Source: Acidobacteriota bacterium (GTDB lineage: Bacteria > Acidobacteriota > Blastocatellia > HR10). From it: a DNA stretch of 64,000 nt. Positions 17,348 to 25,246 of the stretch are shown here, one piece after another. A model generated the notes under the pieces. The model did no database searches. It was given only the letters and a program-made list of their open reading frames with translations, and was not told the DNA's origin. Position 1 is the stretch's first letter; every line of letters starts with the position of its first letter. The DNA lies in contig JAUQQC010000013.1 in assembly GCA_030550025.1 (NCBI GenBank), positions 27,719 through 91,718 of the forward strand, in the 5' to 3' direction. A program made the translations under genes and the position numbers.

Positions 17348-18745
17348 TCAATAGTGCCAAGAATCCTTGAACTCTGGGATGCGAAAGCCTAAGACTCGCT
17401 CGACGCACGTCAGAGCGGCGCGCGCGGCGCGATCCACACCAATGCCTCGCGAGCGGAAGGTCTCCGAAGCGAAGAACACCCCCTCGACGTTCGGCGCTTG
17501 ATAATCGGGCCGATACCGACCGACCAAACACGGCTTCTGGATGACGCCGAACGGGGGATGCGCCACCAAATGGCGCTTCTTCCAGATAATGTTTCTCGGC
17601 GTGAACGTATCGGGATACATGGCGGCCAAGTCGCGTTCGGCCTCCGCGAACTTCCGCTCGATCCACTCCCGATCGCGAACGCCTTGAAAAGCGAACCCGC
17701 AATTGAAGAGATGCTTCCCCGCGGGAGCCGTCGTCGCATCCATCCCCGAAACCAGAAATGCCCATCCAGGCAGCCGGCTGTAAGGCGCTTCGAACCACAC
17801 AGCCAGCTCCGTGAGCGACGTGCCCGTATAGATCGGCTCATGAGAAGCAACATAGAAGCCCAACCAACAGACGCGAAAGCGATCCTGCGCCAACATCTTC
17901 ACCTGCGCCACGTACCAATCCGGCAAATCCTGCTCCCATACGATCTCCAAGACATTCCAGACAGGCAAGGTGCAGATGACGACCTCTGTCTCCACGTACT
18001 CCAGGTTGAAGGCTTCCGTCGGAATAGCCTTTTGAACCGGTTCAAGCGCAACGGCCACGACCCGTCCGTTTTCGATCACGACTCGATGCGCGCGCGTCTG
18101 CAGCCGGATCTCTCCGCCGTGCTCGCGGACCGCTTCGGCAAGGGTGTGAAACAAGCCATCCCATCCGCCGACGGGCCAGAAGGAGTAACCGGCCGTCTGC
18201 TTCTCCTGATAGTGCATCTTGCGGACGTAGAGATTATCGCTGGCCGAGTGATCGTACCACTTCTCGGTGAGACACTCAGCCATGGCAATGTACTCGAACA
18301 GCTCGATGACCCCTTCGCTGCGCGTGTGCTCTAAAAGCCACGCCCGAAGCGGAAGATGGTCATACCGATCGAACTCCTCGAACTCGGTCTCGCACAGAAT
18401 GCGAATGACCTTCTTCAGCTCGTTTTTGTCCACGCGGTAGCGTTCCTGGATGGGTCGCCATCGCCCCTCGCGATTATCCCAGTACGGGAGTCCTTGATTG
18501 ACGACACCGTGCTCGAGCCGCTTCCCGAGGAACTCGAAGATGCGGGTGATGCCCGATCCGCTGTCTTCGAGCAGATGCCCGCCGAGGTTGAGCCGATATC
18601 CCTCGTACGGGATGGCCATGGCGCGCCCCCCCAAATACGCATCGCGCTCAACGATGAGCACCTTCTTCCCGAACTTCGCCAGCAGTGCGCCAGCCGTCAA
18701 TCCGGCCGCTCCGGCCCCAATGACGATGACATCGTACTTTGCCAT
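17348..18745 (-). CDS. FAD-dependent oxidoreductase of the phytoene desaturase/amine oxidase type
   Basis: A 465-residue flavoprotein with an N-terminal dinucleotide fold (VIVIGAGAAGLTAGALLAKFG, residues 6-26) followed by GGRAMAIPYEGYRLNLGGHLL, the second FAD motif of the CrtI/amine-oxidase superfamily. A C-terminal GVFFASETFRSRGIGVDRAARA segment is the usual final FAD contact. It could desaturate an alicyclic or isoprenoid substrate. Its place between an acyl-CoA dehydrogenase gene and the IpdA-like gene argues for a dehydrogenation step of the pathway rather than carotenoid synthesis; no other carotenoid genes are nearby. Substrate unknown. Confidence 0.82.
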   Translation of the reverse strand: MAKYDVIVIGAGAAGLTAGALLAKFGKKVLIVERDAYLGGRAMAIPYEGYRLNLGGHLLEDSGSGITRIFEFLGKRLEHGVVNQGLPYWDNREGRWRPIQERYRVDKNELKKVIRILCETEFEEFDRYDHLPLRAWLLEHTRSEGVIELFEYIAMAECLTEKWYDHSASDNLYVRKMHYQEKQTAGYSFWPVGGWDGLFHTLAEAVREHGGEIRLQTRAHRVVIENGRVVAVALEPVQKAIPTEAFNLEYVETEVVICTLPVWNVLEIVWEQDLPDWYVAQVKMLAQDRFRVCWLGFYVASHEPIYTGTSLTELAVWFEAPYSRLPGWAFLVSGMDATTAPAGKHLFNCGFAFQGVRDREWIERKFAEAERDLAAMYPDTFTPRNIIWKKRHLVAHPPFGVIQKPCLVGRYRPDYQAPNVEGVFFASETFRSRGIGVDRAARAALTCVERVLGFRIPEFKDSWHY

Positions 18746-18755
18746 ATGACGCTCC

Positions 18756-19904
18756 CTACCGATAGCCCAACGTGTATTCGGCGATCAGCACGCGATGCAG
18801 CTCGTTGACGCCCTCGACGATCTGGAAGACCTTGGCGTCGCGATAGTACCGGCTGACGGGATATTCGGCCGAGCATCCATAAGCGCCGAAGATCTGGACG
18901 GCATGCGTGGCCGCCATGAGCGCCACATCCGTTGCCACCATCTTGGCGATCGAAGCCTCGCGGCGCACATCGGGCACCCCTTGATCCTTGAGCCACGCCA
19001 ACCGGTACGTCAGATAGCGCGCGCTCTCGATCCCTATGACCATATCGGTGATCTTGGACTGCACGAGCTGGAACTTCCCGATGGGTTGACCGAAGACCAC
19101 GCGTTCGCGGGCATATGCGATGACCTCATCCAAACACGCCTGAGCCATCCCGACGGCGCGCGCGGCAACGCCCAACCGCCCGTTCTCCACCGCGCACATG
19201 GCGACGCGAAATCCCTCGCCCTCTTCGCCGATCCGATTTTCGATCGGAACTCGACAGTCCTCGAAGACCACTTCGCCCGTGCAGAGGGGTCGGAATCCCA
19301 GTTTGTGCTTATATGGTCGGAACGTCATCCCCGGCGCCCCGCGCTCGATGATGAACGCGCAAATCCCCTTATGTCCGAGGCTCCGATCAAGCGTGGCGAA
19401 CGTCAACACCCAATGGCATACGTCGAGGAAACTGATCCACGCCTTCGATCCGTTGAGGACATAGGATTTCCCGTCCCGCCGGCACGTCGTGCGCATGGCG
19501 GCGACGTCCGTACCCGATCCCGGCTCGGTAAGAGCTACAGAAGCGAACGCTTCACCTTGTGCGAGGGGCCTCAGATACCGCTGCTTTTGCTCCTCCGTCC
19601 CATAGCGAAGGAGCGCCGAACCAGCTAACCCGCTCGGGAAAGAGAGCGCGCAGCCGATGACCTGACAGACGCGCGAAATCTCCTCGATGATGAGCGCATA
19701 GGTAACGTAGTCCAGACCCGCGCCCCCGTACTCGACCGGGACGACGCCGCCCATGTACCCCTGCGCCGCCGCCTTCTTGACGATCTCCACGGGAAACCGC
19801 TCCTCTTGATCATACGCGGCCACATAGGGCGCGATCTCACGAAGGGCGAATTCCCGCACGGCCTTTTTGATCTGTAATTGCTCCTCAGTGAAGCCAAAGT
19901 CCAT
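18756..19904 (-). CDS. Acyl-CoA dehydrogenase
   Basis: A 382-residue enzyme with all family landmarks: VALTEPGSGTDVAAM near 122, FGQPIGKFQLVQSK near 268, FGAYGCSAEYPVSRYYRDAK with the catalytic Glu near 346, and IVEGVNELHRVLIA at the end. It oxidises an acyl-CoA to the 2-enoyl-CoA and reduces EtfAB. It is 16 bp downstream of a DUF35 gene and 10 bp upstream of the FAD oxidoreductase gene, within block B. It is clearly divergent from the dehydrogenase at 11,649-12,854, so the two probably act on different intermediates. Confidence 0.93.
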   Translation of the reverse strand: MDFGFTEEQLQIKKAVREFALREIAPYVAAYDQEERFPVEIVKKAAAQGYMGGVVPVEYGGAGLDYVTYALIIEEISRVCQVIGCALSFPSGLAGSALLRYGTEEQKQRYLRPLAQGEAFASVALTEPGSGTDVAAMRTTCRRDGKSYVLNGSKAWISFLDVCHWVLTFATLDRSLGHKGICAFIIERGAPGMTFRPYKHKLGFRPLCTGEVVFEDCRVPIENRIGEEGEGFRVAMCAVENGRLGVAARAVGMAQACLDEVIAYARERVVFGQPIGKFQLVQSKITDMVIGIESARYLTYRLAWLKDQGVPDVRREASIAKMVATDVALMAATHAVQIFGAYGCSAEYPVSRYYRDAKVFQIVEGVNELHRVLIAEYTLGYR

Positions 19905-19920
19905 TGTTCCCTTTCCTCCA

Positions 19921-20352
19921 TCAGCCGAGGCTTCCCGATCTCACCGGAGCGAAATAGGCGATGTCTAGGATGCTTCCCGTCCGGTCTTCGCGCCATACGG
20001 CGCGAACGCGGATCACGCGCCCCAATTCGGCCGGCTCCACTTCGCCGAGACGATGCACCAGGTGGGTATCCGCCCCTTCCAGCCGAATCAGGCCTAGGAT
20101 CACCGGAGGCCCCACAGGCCGCACCGTGTAACTCACCAGTTCTCCCTCATCCGGCAGTTCTTGCCATTCAGCGATCTCTCGCCAGCACCGCCCGCAAAAT
20201 CCAAGCGGCGGAACGTACACGCGCCCGCATCCCTCACATCGCGTCGCCCAAATGCGACGCTCCGCAAGCCCCATCAGAAAGCGCGACATCGCCCGGCCTG
20301 CCGTATACCGGAAGGGGATGCGAATCTTCTGTCGAACGATCCATTCGCTCAT
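19921..20352 (-). CDS. DUF35 Zn-ribbon/OB-fold protein (second copy)
   Basis: A 143-residue protein with a zinc ribbon (CEGCGRVYVPPLGFCGRC, near residues 39-56) followed by an OB fold (ELVSYTVRPVG near 70). DUF35 proteins form complexes with thiolase-superfamily enzymes and help bind the acyl-CoA. The ATG at 20,352 begins MSEWIVRQK and lies only 1 bp after the stop of the other DUF35 gene; the open frame extends further upstream but overlaps that gene. Two DUF35 genes directly follow two thiolase-like genes, which suggests two paired complexes. Confidence 0.85.
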   Translation of the reverse strand: MSEWIVRQKIRIPFRYTAGRAMSRFLMGLAERRIWATRCEGCGRVYVPPLGFCGRCWREIAEWQELPDEGELVSYTVRPVGPPVILGLIRLEGADTHLVHRLGEVEPAELGRVIRVRAVWREDRTGSILDIAYFAPVRSGSLG

Positions 20353-20353
20353 C

Positions 20354-20821
20354 TCACTCCTCGAGGAGACGAAAATGCAAAACGTCTCGCAACGATCCCT
20401 CGCGCTTCTCGCGGAAGACGGCACACACGCGTTGTCCAACGCGAATCTTGCGCTCGTCGGTTTCATCCAGAAAGTGATAGAGGCTAGTCGAGGCGCCATC
20501 CAGCCGGACGATGGCGAATCCATAGGGGACGGGACGTTGTTCTCCCGTCATCGGATCAATGAACGGGATGCGCACGACAGTCCAGCCGACGATCGTCCCC
20601 CCAGGGCCGACTTCGACCCACTCCTGCAGCTCGCGATAGCAGATGCCACACACCGGACGCGGCGGAACGTACACGCGCCCACACTCCAGACACTGCACGC
20701 CCACGAACCGCGCATGATCGCGCAGTTCGGTGAAGAATCGCGTCCCGTACTGACCGACCGCGTACTGATACTCGGTGTCCAGAAGGAAATCGACGCGCAG
20801 CGTTGGTGACTCCTCGCTCAT
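20354..20821 (-). CDS. DUF35 Zn-ribbon/OB-fold protein (first copy)
   Basis: A 155-residue protein with the zinc ribbon CLECGRVYVPPRPVCGIC near residues 43-60 and an OB fold with GGTIVGWTVVRIPF near 76. The ATG at 20,821 overlaps the TGA of the thiolase-like gene by 4 bp (ATGA), so the two are translationally coupled. It probably partners one of the two thiolase-like proteins, as ChsH2 partners Ltp2 in steroid side-chain cleavage or BbsA partners BbsB. Its longer N-terminus distinguishes it from the copy at 19,921-20,352. Confidence 0.86.
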   Translation of the reverse strand: MSEESPTLRVDFLLDTEYQYAVGQYGTRFFTELRDHARFVGVQCLECGRVYVPPRPVCGICYRELQEWVEVGPGGTIVGWTVVRIPFIDPMTGEQRPVPYGFAIVRLDGASTSLYHFLDETDERKIRVGQRVCAVFREKREGSLRDVLHFRLLEE

Positions 20822-21981
20822 GGTTTCTCCTGACTCAAAATCATGACGTCGGTCCACGCATTGCCCCCATAGCCCGTTGCCAGCGCCATCCGCGCTCCTT
20901 CGACTTGACGCCGCCCGGCCTTCCCCATGATCTGCAAGGCCGCCTCGGCGACACGAATGAGCGCTGTCGCCCCAATGGGATTCGTGGACATGACGCCCCC
21001 CGATGGATTCACCGGCAGTTCCCCGGTCAATTCCGTCACCCCCATATCAATGAGCTTCCCTCCCTCGCCCCGATCGCAAAATCCCAGATTCTCGTACATG
21101 GCCAATTCGGCGAAGGATGCGACCTCATAGATCTCGGCGACATCGAGTTCCTTACGTGGATTCGTGATCCCCGCCGCTTGATAGGCCCGACGCGATGCGG
21201 CGATCAAACTCCGCATCTCGGCAAGCCGCTTTGGACTATCCCCCATGTATTGCTGTTCATGAGCCGTCGCCACGGCTCGGATCCATGCCGGTCGCGGAGC
21301 GAGCCTCTGCGCTTTTGACTCCTCGGCGAAGATGACTGCCACCGCCCCATCCGACTGCGGACACATATCGAGCCGCTTCACCGGATAGGCGAGCACCTCC
21401 GATCTTAGGACATCCTCGACCGTGATGTCGGGCATCTGCAGATGAGCGTACTCGTTGAGGCAGGCGTTGCGCCGCGCCTTGACGGCCGCCTTGGCCGCCT
21501 GTTCCTCGGTCACGCCACTCTCGTGCATGTAGGTCGTCGCCATGACAGCGAAATTGCCGATAGCGCCAGCCATGACCGAACGTTCCCAGATGGGATCGCC
21601 AACGGTCGTGATGGCCGTCTGCGTATGCCCTTCGGACTGTTTTTCGAATCCCACGGCCATCACCACATCATAGATGCCGCTGGCGACATAGTAGTACGCC
21701 GCGATGGCCGTCGTCGTCCCCACCGTCCCTCCCGTATTGAACTTCACCGAGGGCTTCATATATCCCCCCCATCCTTCGACCGCCCACAGCTCCGGAAAGA
21801 GAAAGCCCTCGAACGGCTCCATGTTACCAAGCAGCACGGCGTCAATATCCCGCATCGTCAGATCAGCGTCTTGCAAGGCGCGAGTGACAGCTTCGGTGAT
21901 CAACTCGCGAATGTTGACATCGAGCCGTCGCGCCGTGTGCTTGGTTTGCCCCGTGGCAATGATGGCGACGCGTCGCGGCAT
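20818..21981 (-). CDS. Thiolase-like protein lacking the catalytic Cys and His
   Basis: A 387-residue thiolase-fold protein (start MPRRVAIIATGQTKHTARRL, final GYGGNAWTDVMIL). At the nucleophile site the family YCATG pattern is replaced by FNTGGTVG (about residues 81-88), so no cysteine is available. The GHPIGA histidine loop reads TNPIGA. Classical thiolysis is therefore not expected. The known precedent is the SCP2-thiolase-type aldolase Ltp2, which works with a DUF35 partner to cleave a 3-hydroxyacyl-CoA by retro-aldol chemistry. A DUF35 gene overlaps its stop. Neighbouring paralogue at 21,988-23,106. Confidence 0.85.
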   Translation of the reverse strand: MPRRVAIIATGQTKHTARRLDVNIRELITEAVTRALQDADLTMRDIDAVLLGNMEPFEGFLFPELWAVEGWGGYMKPSVKFNTGGTVGTTTAIAAYYYVASGIYDVVMAVGFEKQSEGHTQTAITTVGDPIWERSVMAGAIGNFAVMATTYMHESGVTEEQAAKAAVKARRNACLNEYAHLQMPDITVEDVLRSEVLAYPVKRLDMCPQSDGAVAVIFAEESKAQRLAPRPAWIRAVATAHEQQYMGDSPKRLAEMRSLIAASRRAYQAAGITNPRKELDVAEIYEVASFAELAMYENLGFCDRGEGGKLIDMGVTELTGELPVNPSGGVMSTNPIGATALIRVAEAALQIMGKAGRRQVEGARMALATGYGGNAWTDVMILSQEKP

Positions 21982-21987
21982 ACGATC

Positions 21988-23106
21988 TCACTCTCGCCGT
22001 AGGATCACGACCGTTTGATTCTGCCCGCAGATACCACCTGCGCCATGAGCTAAGGCCACGCGCGCCCCTTCAACTTGACGCGCTCCGGCCTCTCCGCTCA
22101 ACTGCCAATACGCTTCGACGGCGCGCACGAGCCCGCTAACGGTCGGCGGATTCCCGCAAAGCGGACCTCCGGATGGGGTGATGAAGGAAGCACGGTCGCG
22201 CGCGATCAATTCCACCGGGGATGCGTGAAGGCCGAGCGCCTCAATAGCCATCAGCTCTTCATGTGCATACCGTGCCGAGATCTCGACGACGTCAATCTCG
22301 CGAGCGGGATCGCTGATGCCCGCCATGGTATAGGCGCGCCGCGCGGCTTCCTGAAGCGCCCGCGCTTCGGCCAAATCCCGTTCAGTCCAATACGCGTCCG
22401 TGCAGTTCCCAATACCCGCGATGCACACCGGACGATCGACCAGCCTGCGCGCCCGCTCCTCGCTCGCTAAGAGCAGGGCGCACGCTCCATCCGAACGCGG
22501 TGCAGCTTCCAGCTCATGAATAGGGTCCGCCAGAAGGGGTGACGCCAGCACGTCTTCGACGGTGAACTCTCCAGCCCGCTGAGCATATGGATTCTTGAGC
22601 GCCTGACGATGCGCTTTCACGGCGACGAGCGCCATATCCTCCGACGTTATTCTTCGTTTCCGGCAATAGCAGCGCGCCTGCAGCGCCGCAGCCGTCAGCT
22701 CATCCAACCCTAACGGACGCTGGACAAAAGGATCGAACATGAGGCTCGTGATCGCCGACGACTGCCCTTCGGATTCCTTGCAATGAGCGACGACGAGCGT
22801 CAGATCGAACTCTCCCGAGAGGATGCGGGCGACCCCATAGAGCAACGCTTGCAAACCATCGGCCGCCACCTTCGCCTCGGATTTCAAGTACGCGCCCACG
22901 ACCTCATTGATCGCCATCCCGGAGATGGTCTTCCCATCATAGGCGTCCTGCGAGGCCGTCACCATGCTCTCGATCTCGCGCATCGAGATGCCCGTGCGAT
23001 CGAGAAGCTCCCGGACGACTCCATAAACCAGCTCGTTGTACGCAAGCGAGGCCTTTCGAGCCTCAAACCGCGTCTGCGCCGCTCCGATGATCGCCACCCG
23101 CCTCAT
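21988..23106 (-). CDS. Second thiolase-like protein lacking Cys and His
   Basis: A 372-residue thiolase-superfamily protein (MRRVAIIGAAQTRFEARKAS). The nucleophile region reads VAADGLQALLYG with no Cys, and the histidine loop reads CGNPPTVSG instead of GHPIGASG. The final AHGAGGICGQNQTVVIL glycine loop is present. It is probably a non-thiolytic partner or aldolase-type enzyme, likely forming a hetero-oligomer with the thiolase-like protein encoded 6 bp downstream. The ATG at 23,106 overlaps the crotonase stop by 4 bp; a longer open frame upstream lies inside the crotonase gene and is rejected. Confidence 0.83.
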   Translation of the reverse strand: MRRVAIIGAAQTRFEARKASLAYNELVYGVVRELLDRTGISMREIESMVTASQDAYDGKTISGMAINEVVGAYLKSEAKVAADGLQALLYGVARILSGEFDLTLVVAHCKESEGQSSAITSLMFDPFVQRPLGLDELTAAALQARCYCRKRRITSEDMALVAVKAHRQALKNPYAQRAGEFTVEDVLASPLLADPIHELEAAPRSDGACALLLASEERARRLVDRPVCIAGIGNCTDAYWTERDLAEARALQEAARRAYTMAGISDPAREIDVVEISARYAHEELMAIEALGLHASPVELIARDRASFITPSGGPLCGNPPTVSGLVRAVEAYWQLSGEAGARQVEGARVALAHGAGGICGQNQTVVILRRE

Positions 23107-23894
23107 CGCCCTTTCCACTGCGGAGAGCGCTTTTCGAGAAAAGCGGTGATCCCCTCCCGCGCGTCCTCGGAGAGGAGCGCATGCAAGCAATACCGCCTCT
23201 CGATCTCCAACCCTTCTGCCAACGTCATCCCCGCCGACTCGACCAAGCAGCGCTTGATCGCGCGTATCGCCACAGGAGCTTGAGCCGCCAAGCGGCGCGC
23301 GAACGCTCGCGCCTCCTCCCGCGTGCGCTCCGGCTCGCACGCCCGCGTGATCAGTCCAATGGCTTCCGCTTGCTCGGCATCCAATAGCTCTCCAGTCATG
23401 ATCAGCTCCGCCGCGCGCATGCGCCCGATCAATCGCGGGAGCCGTTGCGTTCCGCCTCCTCCAGGGAGAATGCCCAATCTAATCTCCGGCAGCCCGATGC
23501 GCGGCGTTCCCTTGGACATGAAGCGGAAATCCAAGGCCAACGCCAGCTCGCATCCCCCGCCGAGCGCATGCCCGGTGATGGCCGCGATGGTGGGCTTGGC
23601 GAGACGTTCGAGGCGATTGAACGTCGCATGCACCAACTCGATCTTTCGCTCTAGCGGCTCTCGTTCGAACCGATATTCGGCCATCTGCTTGATGTCCGCC
23701 CCAGCGATGAAGATGTTCTCCAAGGCGCTCGCGAAGATGACGGCGCGCGTCTCCTCATCGGCCTCCAAATTCTCACTCGCTCGAATGAGCTCTTCGTATA
23801 ATTCCGGATCCAACGTGTTCATCGGCGGCTTGCGCACGACCACTTCCGCCACGCCATCGGCTCGTGCGATCGTTAGGAAGCGATAGTCAGACAT
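23103..23894 (-). CDS. Enoyl-CoA hydratase
   Basis: A 263-residue crotonase with the full hydratase set: IAGADIKQMAEY (oxyanion hole), GHALGGGCELALALDFRF with the first catalytic Glu, and GLPEIRLGILPGGGGTQRLPRL with the second. It hydrates a 2-enoyl-CoA to the 3-hydroxyacyl-CoA. In block B it is followed by the two thiolase-like/DUF35 pairs, so its 3-hydroxyacyl-CoA product could be the substrate of a retro-aldol cleavage. The residues differ from those of the PaaG-like crotonase at 1,913-2,710. Confidence 0.93.
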   Translation of the reverse strand: MSDYRFLTIARADGVAEVVVRKPPMNTLDPELYEELIRASENLEADEETRAVIFASALENIFIAGADIKQMAEYRFEREPLERKIELVHATFNRLERLAKPTIAAITGHALGGGCELALALDFRFMSKGTPRIGLPEIRLGILPGGGGTQRLPRLIGRMRAAELIMTGELLDAEQAEAIGLITRACEPERTREEARAFARRLAAQAPVAIRAIKRCLVESAGMTLAEGLEIERRYCLHALLSEDAREGITAFLEKRSPQWKGR

Positions 23895-23897
23895 CGC

Positions 23898-24752
23898 TCA
23901 CTCCTCGAACTTGAAGACCTTCACGGCCGTCTCGCGCAAGAGGGCTTGCTTAGCCTCCGGCTTCAACCCGAGCTGCTCAATCTGTGTGAGGCTCTCCTCA
24001 TGAAGGATGAGCGGATAGTCCGTCCCCCACATGACTTTCCCGATACCGCGCGAATTCATGAAATGAACCAGGGATTTGTCCCAATACTTGGGCGCATGCC
24101 CGCTGACAGCGATGTAGACGTTCGGATGCTTCCACGCCAAAGCGATCAATTCCTCAACCCATGGCCACCCGGTATGGGCAGCAACCAGACGCAGCTCGGG
24201 GAAATAGAGGGCGACCTCATCGAGCAAGATTGGACGCCCACAAGCGCTCGGCATGAATTCGGCTGAATGTCCTGTTTGAATGACGATGGGAATGTCCAAC
24301 TCCACGCATTTAGCATAGAAGGGGTACCACTCGGCGGCATTGAGCGGCAAGCCGAAGCCGTAAGGGTGAATATGAGCGCCTCGAAATCCATATTCTCGAA
24401 CGGCATGCTCGAGCCGACGCACACCCGCCATGCGATCGAAGGGATTGAGGCCCGCCAGCCCCACGATCCGATCCGGATACGCGCGAACCAATGCGGCGAT
24501 CTCCTCGTAGGAGAAGTCCGCCCCCATCCTGTTCTTTCGATAGAACGCCTGCTTGAGAGCGGGGACACACACTTTCTCGATGCCGAGCCGATCCATCATG
24601 GCGATGAATTCGCTGGGCTCATAGCCCTTCATGTTCGCGGCGCGCCCCCACTGAATCCCCATCATGAAATAGACTTCCTCATTGTCGAGGAAGAGATGCT
24701 TGATCCCTGCTGGCGTGAACGGATTACACCAAACGTCAATGGCCCCCTTCAT
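23898..24752 (-). CDS. Amidohydrolase family 2 protein (ACMSD-like TIM barrel)
   Basis: A 284-residue metal-dependent hydrolase/decarboxylase fold: GAHIHPYGFG near 129, IVIQTGHSAEF near 160, AAHTGWPWVEELIALAWKHPNVY near 193 and GTDYPL near 246 hold the usual His and Asp ligands. The N-terminal HxH pair of many members is not obvious; the start reads GAIDVWCNP. Relatives include ACMSD and aromatic-acid decarboxylases and hydratases. In block B it follows the VOC gene with a 4-bp overlap and precedes the hydratase gene by 3 bp. It may decarboxylate or hydrolyse a pathway intermediate; the reaction is not determined. Confidence 0.85.
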   Translation of the reverse strand: MKGAIDVWCNPFTPAGIKHLFLDNEEVYFMMGIQWGRAANMKGYEPSEFIAMMDRLGIEKVCVPALKQAFYRKNRMGADFSYEEIAALVRAYPDRIVGLAGLNPFDRMAGVRRLEHAVREYGFRGAHIHPYGFGLPLNAAEWYPFYAKCVELDIPIVIQTGHSAEFMPSACGRPILLDEVALYFPELRLVAAHTGWPWVEELIALAWKHPNVYIAVSGHAPKYWDKSLVHFMNSRGIGKVMWGTDYPLILHEESLTQIEQLGLKPEAKQALLRETAVKVFKFEE

Positions 24753-25180
24753 GCGCTTCCCTCCTCCGCGCGTTCGTCCGGCTCTTCCGCCAACTCGATG
24801 AGGATCTCCCCATGCATCCCCAGGTTCAGGAACGCGATCTTCCGCCCGTGCAGTCCCGCCCGCGGCTGCGGATCGAGGACACGCGCCCCCTGCTCCCGAA
24901 GGCGCACAAGCTCAGCCTCAAGGTCCGATGCGTGAAAGGAGATATGGTGGATGCCTTCGCCGCGCTCGCGAAGCAGGCGCCCGACTTTCGTATTCGAGTC
25001 CGTGGCACTGAGCAACTCCAGATGAATGCCTCCGATCTCGAGTACGGCGACCTCGGTCTGTGACTCCAGCAGGAAGCCCCGCTCGCACAACCGGGCGCCT
25101 AGCAGCCGCTGAAACCGCTCGATGCTCGCCTCCATGTCCGCGACCAGAAGCGCGATGTGATTCAATCCGCCAATCACCAT
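24749..25180 (-). CDS. VOC-family protein, methylmalonyl-CoA epimerase-like
   Basis: A 143-residue vicinal-oxygen-chelate protein: GGLNHIALLVADMEASIERF at the start with the first metal His, IGGIHLELLSATD in the middle with a Glu, EGIHHISFHASDLEAEL with the second His pair, and HGEILIELAEEP near the end. This matches methylmalonyl-CoA epimerases closely. It is the first gene of block B, and its ribosome site (AAAGGAG) directly follows the operator palindrome at 25,191-25,210. It could epimerise a 2-methyl-branched acyl-CoA, which would fit a methyl-branched substrate; propionyl-CoA carboxylase or mutase genes are not in the window. Confidence 0.85.
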   Translation of the reverse strand: MVIGGLNHIALLVADMEASIERFQRLLGARLCERGFLLESQTEVAVLEIGGIHLELLSATDSNTKVGRLLRERGEGIHHISFHASDLEAELVRLREQGARVLDPQPRAGLHGRKIAFLNLGMHGEILIELAEEPDERAEEGSA

Positions 25181-25190
25181 CGTCTCCTTT

Positions 25191-25210
25191 TACCAAACGC
25201 TTGTTTGGTA
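25191..25210. promoter_or_regulatory. Operator palindrome 1 (TetR-type)
   Basis: TACCAAACGCTTGTTTGGTA has perfect 8-bp arms around a 4-bp spacer. It lies 11 bp upstream of the VOC start codon and 6 bp downstream of a -10 element on the minus strand. Two close relatives occur at 43,938 and 46,147. The symmetry and length suit a TetR-family dimer and resemble PsrA/FadR-like boxes. Confidence 0.8.
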
Positions 25211-25216
25211 GCTCTT

Positions 25217-25246
25217 ACTCTACTCGATAGGTGGGTCTTCTGTCAA
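25217..25246 (-). promoter_or_regulatory. Sigma70-like promoter for block B
   Basis: Read on the minus strand, TTGACA (25,246-25,241), an 18-bp spacer and TAGAGT (25,222-25,217) precede the operator palindrome. The -35 hexamer is a perfect consensus. It lies inside the last codons of the upstream AhpD-like gene, and transcription would begin within the palindrome. Confidence 0.65.

Noticed and set aside
17334..17798. N-terminal extension of the IpdA-like subunit
   Set aside because: The extra 155 residues lie inside the FAD oxidoreductase gene in another frame and resemble no family; the ATG at 17,333 gives the normal protein.
23107..23340. N-terminal extension of the thiolase-like protein
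   Set aside because: It overlaps the hydratase gene and has no thiolase similarity; the ATG at 23,106 is coupled to the hydratase stop.
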